Shown here: one piece after another, positions 19,734-26,709 of the stretch
How positions within the stretch are numbered: the stretch's first letter is position 1
Layout of the letters: each line of letters starts with the position of its first letter
Source: Pseudooceanicola nanhaiensis
GTDB taxonomy: Bacteria > Pseudomonadota > Alphaproteobacteria > Rhodobacterales > Rhodobacteraceae
DNA length: 64,000 nt
Assembly (NCBI RefSeq): GCF_020171315.1
Contig: NZ_JAIUZP010000004.1
Span: forward strand, 434,001-498,000
Direction: 5' to 3'
The notes under the pieces: model-generated
Databases searched by the model: none
Told to the model about the DNA's origin: nothing
What the model saw: the letters and a program-made list of their open reading frames with translations, nothing else
Made by a program: the position numbers and the translations under genes

Positions 19734-20098
19734 GGCTTCTGCCCCCCGCTTTTGAGATTCCCCGAGAAGACGTCGATCGCGCCGGTCACGGCAAGCGCGC
19801 GGGAGGTTTCGGCGCTGCGGAAGCGGACCTCGGCCACGCGGCCGAACTGGTCGGGGCGGAGGGCCTGCAGGCCGAGCCGCTCGAAGTTGATCTCGGCCAG
19901 CTCGCGCAGGCGGTCGGGGCGGTTCAGGTAGGCCCATTCGGCCTTCAGCACGTTCAGCTTGGCCCGGGCGCTGCCGATGGCATCCTGCAGGTCCTCGGTC
20001 TCCTCGATCGCCTGCTGGGTCGTGTAATTCTCGCGGTAGGCCCAGAAGGCCAGGCCGATGACGGCAAGGGCGGAGAGGACGTAAAGCATCGTTCTCAT
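19730..20098 (-). CDS. ftsL: Cell division protein FtsL
   Basis: A small bitopic divisome protein of 122 residues. It has one membrane span at about residues 5-20 ([17 protein letters not shown]), then a coiled coil (about 27-60, [18 protein letters not shown]) and the conserved [15 protein letters not shown], where FtsL/FtsB-type proteins pair. The sequence is poorly conserved in general; the position between rsmH and ftsI, with 4-base overlaps on both sides, makes the call. Confidence 0.93.
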   Translation of the reverse strand: MRTMLYVLSALAVIGLAFWAYRENYTTQQAIEETEDLQDAIGSARAKLNVLKAEWAYLNRPDRLRELAEINFERLGLQALRPDQFGRVAEVRFRSAETSRALAVTGAIDVFSGNLKSGGQKP

Positions 20099-21087
20099 GG
20101 CAGTTTCCCCTTGAACACGGGCATTCCCAATGCGCCCCGGTCCACTGCGCCAGCCGGCGCATCGGTCCGTTCCCCCACCCGCAGGCGGGCGCTGCGGGCC
20201 CGCGGGTTCTGTTCCAGCTCTTCCTCGTCCGGGCCCGCCGCCTTGCGGGTCAGGATACGGAAGGCCGGGGCCTCCTGCTCCATCTGCGGCGCAAAACGGT
20301 TGGCCGATCCCGACTTGCCGCCACGCTGCTGGAAGAAGCGTTTGACCATCCGGTCCTCGACCGAGTGGAAGGTGACGACCGCCAGCTTGCCGCCCGGGGC
20401 GAGGACGCGCTCGGCGGCCTCCAGCCCGGCGGCGAGGGCGCCGTATTCATCGTTCACCGCAATGCGCAGCGCCTGAAAACTGCGGGTGGCGGGATGGGAC
20501 TGGCCGGGCTTGGGGCGTGGCAGGCTCTTCTCGATCACCTCGGCCAGTTGCAGCGTCGTCTCGAACGGCGCGGCGGCGCGGGCCTTCACGATGTTCTTGG
20601 CGATGCGGCGGCTGGCGCGTTCCTCGCCATAGAGAAAGAGGATGTCGGCGATATCCGTTTCCTCGGCCCCGTTCACGATGTCCGCGGCAGTCAGCCCCTG
20701 CTGGCTCATCCGCATGTCGAGCGGCCCGTCGCGCAGGAAGGAAAACCCGCGCTCGGCCAGATCGAGCTGCATCGAGGACACGCCAAGGTCGAGCACGACG
20801 CCCTGCACCTGCTCGGCGTGGTCATCCATGTTGGCGAAATTGTCCTGCACGACCATCAGCCGATCGCCGTAGGGCGCACCCCACTCTGCCGCCATGCCGA
20901 TGGCCAGCGGATCCTGATCGATCCCGATGACGAGGTCGGCGCCCGCCTCCAGCAACCCGCGGGTATAGCCCCCTGCCCCCAGCGTGCCGTCGATCCACGT
21001 GCCGCTGACCTCGCCCACTTCCTTCAGGAGCGGGCGCAGCAGGACGGGAATGTGGGGGGCGGAGGGGGCATTGGAACCGCCGGTCAT
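20095..21087 (-). CDS. rsmH: 16S rRNA m4C1402 methyltransferase RsmH
   Basis: A cytoplasmic SAM-dependent enzyme that methylates N4 of C1402 in 16S rRNA. It has 330 residues. [13 protein letters not shown] and [17 protein letters not shown] form the SAM site. [19 protein letters not shown] and PLDMRM are family signatures, with [10 protein letters not shown] and [12 protein letters not shown] further on. It lies 3 bases after mraZ and overlaps ftsL by 4 bases. Confidence 0.97.
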   Translation of the reverse strand: MTGGSNAPSAPHIPVLLRPLLKEVGEVSGTWIDGTLGAGGYTRGLLEAGADLVIGIDQDPLAIGMAAEWGAPYGDRLMVVQDNFANMDDHAEQVQGVVLDLGVSSMQLDLAERGFSFLRDGPLDMRMSQQGLTAADIVNGAEETDIADILFLYGEERASRRIAKNIVKARAAAPFETTLQLAEVIEKSLPRPKPGQSHPATRSFQALRIAVNDEYGALAAGLEAAERVLAPGGKLAVVTFHSVEDRMVKRFFQQRGGKSGSANRFAPQMEQEAPAFRILTRKAAGPDEEELEQNPRARSARLRVGERTDAPAGAVDRGALGMPVFKGKLP

Positions 21088-21090
21088 GGA

Positions 21091-21633
21091 TCAGGCCTCT
21101 CCGCCGGCGTCTCGCTGCCGGCGCTGTTTCTGCATTTCCTGAAGCAGGCTGCGCGGATCGAAGTCCTTGGGCTGTGCGTCCAGCCACTCCTTCACCGTAT
21201 CCACCTGCTCGGCCTGGTAGGCCTCGGGGCGCCAGATGCGGAAGTTCTTGCCCGCGCCCGCCAGCACCAGTTCGGAGTTCGGCGTGACGCCGATCTTGTC
21301 GCGCAGCTTGGCGCTGAGGACGATGCGGCCCGTGTCGTCGATGGTCAGCTCGGTCGCGCCCATGAAGTAGATCTGCTCCATCACCTTCTGCTCGTCAGAG
21401 CCGAGGGGCATCTCTTCGACCATCTCCTGGATCTCTTGCATGGCCTCGACCGTGTAGCACTGAAGGCAGTCCTTGCGGGTGTCTTCCTGCACGATGACCA
21501 TGGACGGCATGGAGCCGCTTTCCCGGTCGGGATCACCCGCGTCCAGCACACGACGAAACGGGGCCGGGATAGACATCCGCCCCTTCGCATCCACCTTGAG
21601 ATGCTCTTCGCCTATGAAACGCCTGCGGGTCAC
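21091..21633 (-). CDS. mraZ: Transcriptional regulator MraZ
   Basis: An AbrB-like DNA-binding protein that controls the dcw cluster, first gene of the operon. It has 180 residues with the two half-repeats: VDAKGRMSIPAPFRR near the N-terminus and IDDTGRIVLSAKLRD at about residues 98-112. The C-terminal tail is charged and Gln-rich. In bacteria where it has been studied, it binds TGGG repeats spaced 10 bp apart upstream of its own gene, and such repeats are abundant here from 21934 upward. Confidence 0.96.
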   Translation of the reverse strand: MTRRRFIGEEHLKVDAKGRMSIPAPFRRVLDAGDPDRESGSMPSMVIVQEDTRKDCLQCYTVEAMQEIQEMVEEMPLGSDEQKVMEQIYFMGATELTIDDTGRIVLSAKLRDKIGVTPNSELVLAGAGKNFRIWRPEAYQAEQVDTVKEWLDAQPKDFDPRSLLQEMQKQRRQRDAGGEA

Positions 21634-21701
21634 GTTCGACCGAGGTCCTCATCCTGTTCCCCCCTTGACTGTTTTCCTGCCCGGACGGCATGCTTTGAAA
21701 C

Positions 21702-21744
21702 GAAAAACGGCGGTTAGGACTGCTGCCATAGTCCTAACCGCCGT
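21702..21744 (-). terminator. Strong intrinsic terminator inside the mraZ leader
   Basis: A perfect 15-bp inverted repeat (ACGGCGGTTAGGACT / AGTCCTAACCGCCGT, 8-base loop) is followed on the minus strand by TTTTT. It sits only about 70 bases upstream of the mraZ start, so most transcripts entering the dcw leader should stop here unless they read through. Confidence 0.9.
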
Positions 21745-21910
21745 CCCTCATCCCGTCTCCGGGTGCGTCCGACTGCGCGCGCTCCTTGGGGGGGGTTATG
21801 CTGCTCGCTCGCGCGCCGGATCTCCTTGGTTTTACGAAGAAAGGGGGGTGCCTGTATTACTCACTGCCTTGGGAAGTCTTGTTAGGGTTCTTTGACCCTT
21901 TTCTTTAGTT
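21702..21910 (-). ncRNA. UpsM-like leader small RNA upstream of mraZ
   Basis: In Rhodobacter sphaeroides the dcw cluster is preceded by an extended leader whose terminated product is the abundant sRNA UpsM. Here the same place holds an A/C-rich segment ending in the strong terminator at 21702-21744. A small hairpin GGGTCAAAGAACCC (about 21885-21898) lies near its presumed 5' end. The 5' end is my estimate, based on a length of about 200 nt and the location of the phased MraZ boxes just upstream. No primary-sequence comparison with UpsM was possible. Confidence 0.6.
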
Positions 21911-21933
21911 CCGCTTTCTTCTGCTCGTGAGAA

Positions 21934-21988
21934 AGGGATGACATGGGATCACATGGCGATCAAGGGGAATAATTGGGCCAAGATGGGC
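21934..21988 (+). promoter_or_regulatory. MraZ-box-like array 1: six GG-boxes phased at exactly 10 bp
   Basis: Boxes begin at 21934 (AGGGA), 21944 (TGGGA), 21954 (TGGCG), 21964 (GGGGA), 21974 (TGGGC) and 21984 (TGGGC), each 10 bp apart, so they lie on one face of the helix. A TTGATC that could serve as a minus-strand -35 element lies within it (21958-21963), but no convincing -10 was seen. Confidence 0.65.
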
Positions 21989-22094
21989 CAAACCGGTCTG
22001 ACGCGCCCTGCCCGCCTTGCACCGACGCGCCACAATGTGGCCGATGTTGTGCGCATTTTCGACAAACCCACCGCATATTGCGGCCCAGAGGCCG

Positions 22095-22119
22095 GTCCAT
22101 GACGGCCCATGCGATCCCA
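22095..22119 (-). promoter_or_regulatory. MraZ-box-like array 2: three boxes at 10 bp
   Basis: On the plus strand GTCCA (22095), GCCCA (22105) and TCCCA (22115), i.e. TGGRM-type boxes on the mraZ coding strand, spaced 10 bp. Confidence 0.5.
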
Positions 22120-22205
22120 GTCGAAGTGCGATTTTTTTTCGGATGAGGGGCAAAATCGGGGCACGCAGCAACCCGATCTTCAACATTTTCGCGGTGCGCG
22201 GCCCC

Positions 22206-22275
22206 AATCACGGGGAATCGTGACGAATCACGGCGCCGTGATTCCGCGCGATTGAGGGGGGTTCTGCCGTGAATC
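22206..22275. promoter_or_regulatory. Cluster of four GANTC sites with an 18-bp palindrome
   Basis: GAATC at 22215, 22225 and 22271 and GATTC at 22240 fall within 61 bases. Two of them are part of the perfect palindrome AATCACGGCGCCGTGATT (22226-22243), and AATCACGG also occurs at 22206. GANTC is the recognition site of the cell-cycle methyltransferase CcrM in alphaproteobacteria. Confidence 0.5.
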
Positions 22276-22327
22276 GCGCGAGAGTCCCAGCCAAAAACCG
22301 CCCAGGACCCAAATCGGACCAGCTGTG

Positions 22328-22375
22328 TCCCATCAGATCCCATGGTTTGTCCCATGCAATCCCATGCCGGGCCCA
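22328..22375 (-). promoter_or_regulatory. MraZ-box-like array 3: five boxes, spacing 10-12-10-11
   Basis: TCCCA at 22328, 22338, 22350 and 22360 and GCCCA at 22371 (plus-strand reading) put TGGGA boxes on the mraZ coding strand. The spacing pattern 10-12-10-11 is identical to that of array 4. Confidence 0.55.
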
Positions 22376-22469
22376 AACGGGCCCTTTCGGCGGGTCTGGA
22401 CGGCGGGTTCTCCGGGTTTTCGGGGCGAAGCGACGGGAAATCGCGGGAAACACCCTTAGGACCAGCCCG

Positions 22470-22517
22470 TCCCACCCGATCCCATGCCCCGTCCCATGCG
22501 ATCCCATCCAGTGCCCA
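22470..22517 (-). promoter_or_regulatory. MraZ-box-like array 4: five boxes, spacing 10-12-10-11
   Basis: TCCCA at 22470, 22480, 22492 and 22502 and GCCCA at 22513 (plus-strand reading). The spacing repeats that of array 3, and the words between boxes are partly shared (CCCATGCGATCCCA also occurs in array 2), suggesting duplication. Confidence 0.55.
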
Positions 22518-22618
22518 TCCCTGCCCGCGTCCCGGGTTGACGGCAGGCCAGACGGCACGGCTATCGGTGCGGGCGCGCCCCTCCCCCGCGCAGAAGAACT
22601 GGCGTAGGCGCGGCGCCA

Positions 22619-22633
22619 TCCCATCAGGTCCCA
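22619..22633 (-). promoter_or_regulatory. MraZ-box-like pair 5
   Basis: TCCCA at 22619 and 22629 (plus-strand reading), 10 bp apart, with a TCAGG spacer like that in array 3. Confidence 0.4.
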
Positions 22634-22695
22634 CCCCGCCCCGCCAAGCGACACACAGCCCGGCGGCCCTGCGCCCGGCACGGCCGGGGAGACTG

Positions 22696-22710
22696 TGGGC
22701 GGATATGGGA
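22696..22710 (+). promoter_or_regulatory. MraZ-box-like pair 6
   Basis: TGGGC at 22696 and TGGGA at 22706 on the plus strand, 10 bp apart. Confidence 0.35.
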
Positions 22711-22796
22711 TTTCATGTGAACCGCGCCCTCCGCGCCCCGCGGATCAGGGCGCAGACACTCTATAAGAGGCCCCACTCGGACGCGGCCCCCATAAG

Positions 22797-22830
22797 AAAG
22801 CCCCCGCCCGGCGGTCCGGACGGGGGCTTT
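22797..22830. terminator. Intrinsic terminator after mrp
   Basis: A perfect stem AAAGCCCCCG / CGGGGGCTTT with a GC-rich 14-base loop. On the minus strand, in the direction of mrp, it ends in CTTTCTTAT. The symmetrical A/T flanks suggest it can work in both directions. Confidence 0.8.
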
Positions 22831-22831
22831 G

Positions 22832-22846
22832 TGGGACAAGATGGGA
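22832..22846 (+). promoter_or_regulatory. MraZ-box-like pair 7
   Basis: TGGGA at 22832 and 22842, 10 bp apart, with GGGGG in phase at 22852. It lies between the mrp stop and its terminator. Confidence 0.35.
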
Positions 22847-22864
22847 CAGCCGGGGGCGTGGGCG

Positions 22865-23944
22865 TCAGGCCATCCCGCCGTCGACCAGCCGCTTGGCCAG
22901 CGTCGCGAAGGCCTCGGCCACGGGGCCATCGCCCGCAGCAATCGGCGTGCCGCTGTCGCCCGCCAGCCGCGTGTCGAGGTCGAGCGGCAGCGACCCAAGG
23001 AAGGGCAGCCCCATCTTCTGGGCCTCTGCGGCCACGCCGCCATGCCCGAAGGGATGGGATTCGCCGCCGCAGTGCGGACAGATAAAGGTCGACATATTCT
23101 CCACCAGCCCCAGCACGGGCGTCTTCAGGGTGTTGAACATGTCGATCGCCTTGATCGCATCCAGCAGCGCCACGTCCTGCGGCGTCGACACGACGAGCGC
23201 CCCGGAAAGCGCCGTCCGCTGGCAGAGCGTCAGCTGCACGTCACCCGTCCCCGGCGGCAGATCTACAATAAGAACGTCGAGATCGCCCCAGGCCACCTGC
23301 GAGATCAGCTGTTGCAGCGCGCCCATCAGCATTGGACCGCGCCAGACGATGGCCTTGTTCTCTTCCATCATGAAGCCGATGGACATGAGCGTGACGCCAT
23401 GGGCGTGCAGCGGTTCGATCGTCTTGCCATCGGGCGAGGCCGGGCGCCGATTCACGCCCATCATCTTGGGCTGCGAGGGACCATATATATCTGCATCCAG
23501 CAGGCCGACCTTGCGGCCCTGCTTCGCCAGCGCCACCGCGAGGTTGGAGGAGACGGTGGATTTGCCCACGCCGCCCTTGCCCGAGGCGACAGCCAGGATG
23601 CGATCCACGCCCGAGGGCTTCATCGGCCCGCTCTGCGGTTTGGGATGGCCGCCGATCTTGAGGCTGGGCGCGGGCTTCGACGCCTGCCCTGCCTCCGCGG
23701 TCGGCGCGGTGAGGACGACAGAGACCTCCTTCACACCCTCGAGCCGCTTCAGGGCCACCTCGACCGCCTCGCGCAGCGGCGCCATGGCCCGCGCGGCCTC
23801 GGCCGAAGGGGCCTCGATCACGAAGCGGACCACGCCCGCCTCAACGGTCAGCGCCCGCACCATATCCCGGGACACCAGCGTCCCGCCGTCCGGGAGAGGG
23901 AGTCGCCCGAGGGCGTTAACAATTTCATCTCGTGTGATGCTCAT
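22865..23944 (-). CDS. mrp: Mrp/ApbC-type iron-sulfur cluster carrier ATPase
   Basis: A cytoplasmic P-loop NTPase that carries and delivers Fe-S clusters. It has 359 residues. The N-terminal MIP18-like domain (about 1-80, with VKEVSVVLTAP) is followed by the deviant Walker A SGKGGVGKSTVSSNLA near residue 120. LLDADIYGPSQP, LIVDLPPGTGD and the cluster-binding CPHCG follow. It ends in a strong terminator and is transcribed alone, as far as can be seen. Confidence 0.95.
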   Translation of the reverse strand: MSITRDEIVNALGRLPLPDGGTLVSRDMVRALTVEAGVVRFVIEAPSAEAARAMAPLREAVEVALKRLEGVKEVSVVLTAPTAEAGQASKPAPSLKIGGHPKPQSGPMKPSGVDRILAVASGKGGVGKSTVSSNLAVALAKQGRKVGLLDADIYGPSQPKMMGVNRRPASPDGKTIEPLHAHGVTLMSIGFMMEENKAIVWRGPMLMGALQQLISQVAWGDLDVLIVDLPPGTGDVQLTLCQRTALSGALVVSTPQDVALLDAIKAIDMFNTLKTPVLGLVENMSTFICPHCGGESHPFGHGGVAAEAQKMGLPFLGSLPLDLDTRLAGDSGTPIAAGDGPVAEAFATLAKRLVDGGMA

Positions 23945-24195
23945 CGCGCTACCCTTCCAAAACTTGCATCCGTCGCCGATGTATTTTTACGCCGCCCGGC
24001 CGTGAAGAAGAAAAAACCCTTTAAAATCAAGTGCCGTTAGGTCAGTACAGCATATGCATTTTCTGCATGGCAGCGTTGCCGCTTCATCCATTGTGCAACT
24101 GCAGCATTTCCTTATGTTGGTCTCAACGAAGCGAACGGCGCCGCTGACGTCTCGAAGCGAAGACTTAGGCCAGCGCGATTGGAAAGGCAAAGACG

Positions 24196-24411
24196 ATGAC
24201 CACGATGACCAGCACCCGCACCGCAGATGGCGCCACCGGCCCGCTGGGTCGCATGGTGGACGGCATTGCGACCCGTCTGCGCCGCTACCGGACCTTCCGC
24301 CGCTGCGTGTCGGAACTGTCCGCCCTGTCGAACCGCGAACTCAGCGATCTCGGCATGAACCGTTCGATGATCCGCTCGGTGGCCTACGAGGAAGCCTACC
24401 GGACGATGTAA
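24196..24411 (+). CDS. DUF1127 small basic protein, CcaF1-like
   Basis: A 71-residue protein whose C-terminal half (RRCVSELSALSNRELSDLGMNRSMIR) is the DUF1127 signature. GGAAAGG precedes the start by 9 bases. In Rhodobacter sphaeroides the equivalent protein CcaF1 is co-transcribed with the CcsR anti-Shine-Dalgarno sRNAs and acts as an RNA-binding protein. Here it lies directly upstream of an expanded array of such RNAs, so co-transcription is likely. The 251-base gap upstream must carry the promoter; I could not assign a sigma factor with confidence. Confidence 0.9.
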   Translation: MTTMTSTRTADGATGPLGRMVDGIATRLRRYRTFRRCVSELSALSNRELSDLGMNRSMIRSVAYEEAYRTM

Positions 24412-24420
24412 TTCAGAGAT

Positions 24421-24495
24421 CAGAAGGCCCTCTCCTCCTCCCTGGGTCTTCTGTGAGCTTGCGGTGGCGCCGCTCCTCCTCCCTGGCGCCACCGC
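24421..24495 (+). ncRNA. CcsR-type sRNA unit 1
   Basis: Hairpins at 24421-24453 (stem CAGAAGGCC / GGTCTTCTG) and 24461-24495 (stem GCGGTGGCGC / GCGCCACCGC), both with the CTCCTCC loop. The most diverged unit. Confidence 0.85.
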
Positions 24496-24529
24496 ACACC
24501 AGATACCGGGCCTGAACGGCCCAAGACAT

Positions 24530-24603
24530 ACGCCGGTCCTCTCCTCCTCCCTGGACCGGTGTTGGCAAGACGGCGGCGCCTCTCCTCCTCCCTGGCGCCG
24601 CCG
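24530..24603 (+). ncRNA. CcsR-type sRNA unit 2
   Basis: Hairpins at 24530-24561 (ACGCCGGTCC / GGACCGGTGT) and 24571-24603 (CGGCGGCGCC / GGCGCCGCCG), each with the anti-Shine-Dalgarno loop. Confidence 0.87.
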
Positions 24604-24647
24604 CTTCCTTGCCAAAGATTTTCGGGGCTGAACGCCCCACGGAATAC

Positions 24648-24723
24648 GGCGCGCTCTCTCCTCCTCCCTGAGCGCGACGTTGCAAAGTCGGCGGTGCCTC
24701 TCCTCCTCCCTGGCACCGTCGGC
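24648..24723 (+). ncRNA. CcsR-type sRNA unit 3
   Basis: Hairpins at 24648-24679 (GCGCGCT / AGCGCGA) and 24688-24723 (GTCGGCGGTGCC / GGCACCGTCGGC). Confidence 0.88.
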
Positions 24724-24759
24724 GCTGCAACCCTTTCGGGGCCAAGCGCCCCACACGAA

Positions 24760-24838
24760 TACGGAGCGTCCTCTCCTCCTCCCTGGACGCTACGTTGCAC
24801 AGTCGGTGATGCCTCTCCTCCTCCCTGGCATCGCCGAC
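24760..24838 (+). ncRNA. CcsR-type sRNA unit 4
   Basis: Hairpins at 24760-24794 (GAGCGTCC / GGACGCT) and 24802-24838 (GTCGGTGATGCC / GGCATCGCCGAC). The first-stem pair GTCC/GGAC replaces GCTC/GAGC of neighbouring units, a compensated change. Confidence 0.88.
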
Positions 24839-24876
24839 GCTGCAACCTCTTCGGGGCCAAGCGCCCCACATGAATA

Positions 24877-24953
24877 CGGAGCGCTCTCTCCTCCTCCCTG
24901 AGCGCTACGTTGCACAGTCGGTGATGCCTCTCCTCCTCCCTGGCATCACCGAC
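24877..24953 (+). ncRNA. CcsR-type sRNA unit 5
   Basis: Hairpins at 24877-24908 (AGCGCTC / GAGCGCT) and 24918-24953 (GTCGGTGATGCC / GGCATCACCGAC, fully paired). Confidence 0.88.
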
Positions 24954-24990
24954 ACTGCAACCTCTTCGGGGCCAAGTGCCCCACACGAAT

Positions 24991-25068
24991 ACGGAGCGCT
25001 CTCTCCTCCTCCCTGAGCGCTACGTTGCACAGTCGGTGATGCCTCTCCTCCTCCCTGGCATCGCCGAC
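24991..25068 (+). ncRNA. CcsR-type sRNA unit 6
   Basis: Hairpins at 24991-25024 and 25032-25068. Nearly identical to units 5 and 7, so a recent duplication. Confidence 0.88.
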
Positions 25069-25106
25069 ACTGCAACCTCTTCGGGGCCAAGTGCCCCACA
25101 GTAATA

Positions 25107-25183
25107 CGGAGCGCTCTCTCCTCCTCCCTGAGCGCTACGTTGCACAGTCGGTGATGCCTCTCCTCCTCCCTGGCATCGCCGAC
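25107..25183 (+). ncRNA. CcsR-type sRNA unit 7
   Basis: Hairpins at 25107-25138 and 25148-25183. Nearly identical to units 5 and 6. Confidence 0.88.
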
Positions 25184-25220
25184 GCTGCAACCCACATAGG
25201 GCCGCAAGGCCTGACCGGAT

Positions 25221-25299
25221 CGACGTCCCTCTCCTCCTCCCTGGGATGTCGTAAAATGAACGGCGGTGCCTCTCCTCCTCCCTGGCACCGCCGTTTTTT
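25221..25299 (+). ncRNA. CcsR-type sRNA unit 8 with terminal terminator
   Basis: Hairpins at 25221-25251 (CGACGTCCC / GGGATGTCG) and 25260-25294 (ACGGCGGTGCC / GGCACCGCCGT). The second is followed by TTTTTT, so it serves both as sRNA hairpin and as the intrinsic terminator of the array. Confidence 0.9.
25260..25299 (+). terminator. Intrinsic terminator closing the sRNA array
   Basis: An 11-bp perfect stem with the CTCCTCCTCC loop, then TTTTTT. Confidence 0.92.
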
Positions 25300-25397
25300 C
25301 GTTTTCAGGACATCGATTTCAGGATGGGCGTGACACGCGCAGCTCGACGGGCGCCGGAGCGGACCGGCGCCATGCGCGCTTGCAGGGAGCGAGGAGG

Positions 25398-26450
25398 TCA
25401 GACGATCGTCAACAGCCGCCGGGGCGTGTGGATCAGCATCGCGTCGATCTGCGCCTGGGTGATCCCGCGCCGCAGCATCAAGGGCACGACACGCTCGGGG
25501 ATATGGCCATAGCCCGGCCCGCCATAGCGGCGCATCCGTGTTTTCATGCAGACATCATGGCTCAGCACGATCTGGTCGCCGTGGCCGTGCGCGATCAACT
25601 CGCGGATGATCCGCACCCGGCCGCCGTCATTGGGCAGGTCGATGTCCGAGAGACCGTTGTAATAGGCCGTCTCCCAACCGAAGAGGTCGAACTCCAGCAC
25701 GCAGCCGGTCTCGGCCAGGCGCTGGAAATCGTCGAGATCGAAGAGCGTTCGCTCCATGTGATCCATGATCACCCGCGTGGGATCGGCGCCATGGGCGACA
25801 GCGTGGGCTAGGATCTCCAGCGGCGTGGCCCCGTGGCGGGAGGGGTGGATCGTCAGCGCGGCCCCGGTCTCCTGCTGGGCCACGGCGGCACCGGCCAGCA
25901 CGCGCTTCTCCTGCTCTGTCCAGGGTTCGCCACAGCCGATCTCGCCCAGGATACCAGCACGGACATCCGTGCCCCAGGTGCCCTCGCGGATGTTGCCCAC
26001 CATCTCGGCGGCGAAACTGTCGATGTCGCGGGTGGCATTGGTCGGGTCCTGGTAGCGCTGGACGTAGTGACCGCAGCCCATGACGATCTGGGCGCCGGTG
26101 GCCCGGGCGATCTTCACGAGCCCCTCCGGGTCCGGGCCGATGTCACCGATCGTGACCTCGACGATGGCGCTGCCGCCCGCGCGGGTGAAATGCCCGACCT
26201 CCTCGATCGCCACGTCCACGTCGCGCTGCATCATGTTGCCATTGGTGCGCGGGCGGAACGTGTGCTGATCCCAATAGGTTGCGAGCGAAAGCTCAGGCCC
26301 CGTGGCGGCCTCGGGCCCGCGGTCATCGAGGGCGCGCAAGTCCCAGAGGAGATGTTCGTGCATCAAGGTGAGACCGAGGTCCTCCGGCGCGATCAGCCCG
26401 GTGACGGTCTGGATCTTGCCCTGCAATGTGGCGTGGTCGGGATGGGGCAT
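25398..26450 (-). CDS. Phosphotriesterase-family metal hydrolase
   Basis: A TIM-barrel amidohydrolase of the phosphotriesterase/PHP-lactonase group, 350 residues. The metal ligands appear as LMHEHLLWD (HxH), TIHPSRHG, IMDHMERT and LSHDVCMK (Asp). Where phosphotriesterases have a carboxylated lysine, this protein reads ILGEIGCG, i.e. a glutamate, as in the phosphotriesterase-homology branch. The substrate cannot be told from sequence. It stands alone on the minus strand, with the sRNA array converging on it. Confidence 0.85.
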   Translation of the reverse strand: MPHPDHATLQGKIQTVTGLIAPEDLGLTLMHEHLLWDLRALDDRGPEAATGPELSLATYWDQHTFRPRTNGNMMQRDVDVAIEEVGHFTRAGGSAIVEVTIGDIGPDPEGLVKIARATGAQIVMGCGHYVQRYQDPTNATRDIDSFAAEMVGNIREGTWGTDVRAGILGEIGCGEPWTEQEKRVLAGAAVAQQETGAALTIHPSRHGATPLEILAHAVAHGADPTRVIMDHMERTLFDLDDFQRLAETGCVLEFDLFGWETAYYNGLSDIDLPNDGGRVRIIRELIAHGHGDQIVLSHDVCMKTRMRRYGGPGYGHIPERVVPLMLRRGITQAQIDAMLIHTPRRLLTIV

Positions 26451-26620
26451 GGGGGTCCTCTACCCTGTCAGGTGCTGAGGCCACCCTGTGCCGGAGGTCG
26501 CGGGATGACCAGTGATCGGGAGGGATCCGGGCGCGCTATGGGGGGAGCGGGGCAAAGACGCCCGCGGTTTGGGCGGAGCAGCCCATGGCCTGCCCCTGCG
26601 TGGGACGCAGGGACGGCGAG

Positions 26621-26691
26621 AGGGGGCTGTCTGCCCCCTCTTGCGGGCTTTGCCCGCAATTCACCCCCGAGGATATTTCGGAACAGTGGAT
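26621..26691. repeat. Interspersed GAGGATATTT intergenic repeat, copy C
   Basis: GGGGGCTGTCTGCCCCC, then a replaced inner palindrome (TTGCGGGCTTTGCCCGCAA), then CACCCCCGAGGATATTTCGG and AACAGTGGATGAG. The tail matches copy A exactly through AACAGTGGATG. It ends just before the uvrD-like stop codon, as copy A does before rlmJ. Confidence 0.8.
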
Positions 26692-26709
26692 GAGACGGGC
26701 GGGTGGGTC

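Larger units (their letters stand above)
24421..25299 (+). repeat. Eight-unit CcsR/cuckoo-type sRNA array (16 anti-Shine-Dalgarno hairpins)
   Basis: Each unit has two hairpins whose loops carry CTCCTCCTCCCT, complementary to ribosome-binding sites, while stems vary with compensating changes. Between units a small third hairpin, GGGGC-5-GCCCC or GGGCC-5-GGCCC, is kept. Units 3 to 7 repeat at exactly 115 bp (ACGG(C/A) at 24646, 24761, 24876, 24991 and 25106); units 2 and 8 fit within 1-2 bases. This is the arrangement of the CcsR sRNAs after DUF1127 in Rhodobacteraceae, but longer. The last hairpin runs into TTTTTT and ends the transcript. Confidence 0.92.

Noticed and set aside
21702-21910. 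RNase P RNA as the RNA upstream of mraZ
   Set aside because: The segment is about 200 bases long and I found none of the conserved RNase P words such as GAGGAAAGTCC.
22269-22607. Short plus-strand frame in the mraZ leader, repeats reading like SHAIP/SHGLS
   Set aside because: The peptide repeat is just the translation of the TCCCAT box repeats, has no ribosome-binding site and no recognisable domain.
24421-25299. Possible CRISPR array because of regularly spaced repeats
   Set aside because: The 115-bp period is too long, the spacers are themselves conserved, repeats form paired hairpins with fixed loops, there are no cas genes, and the array follows a DUF1127 gene as in CcsR loci.
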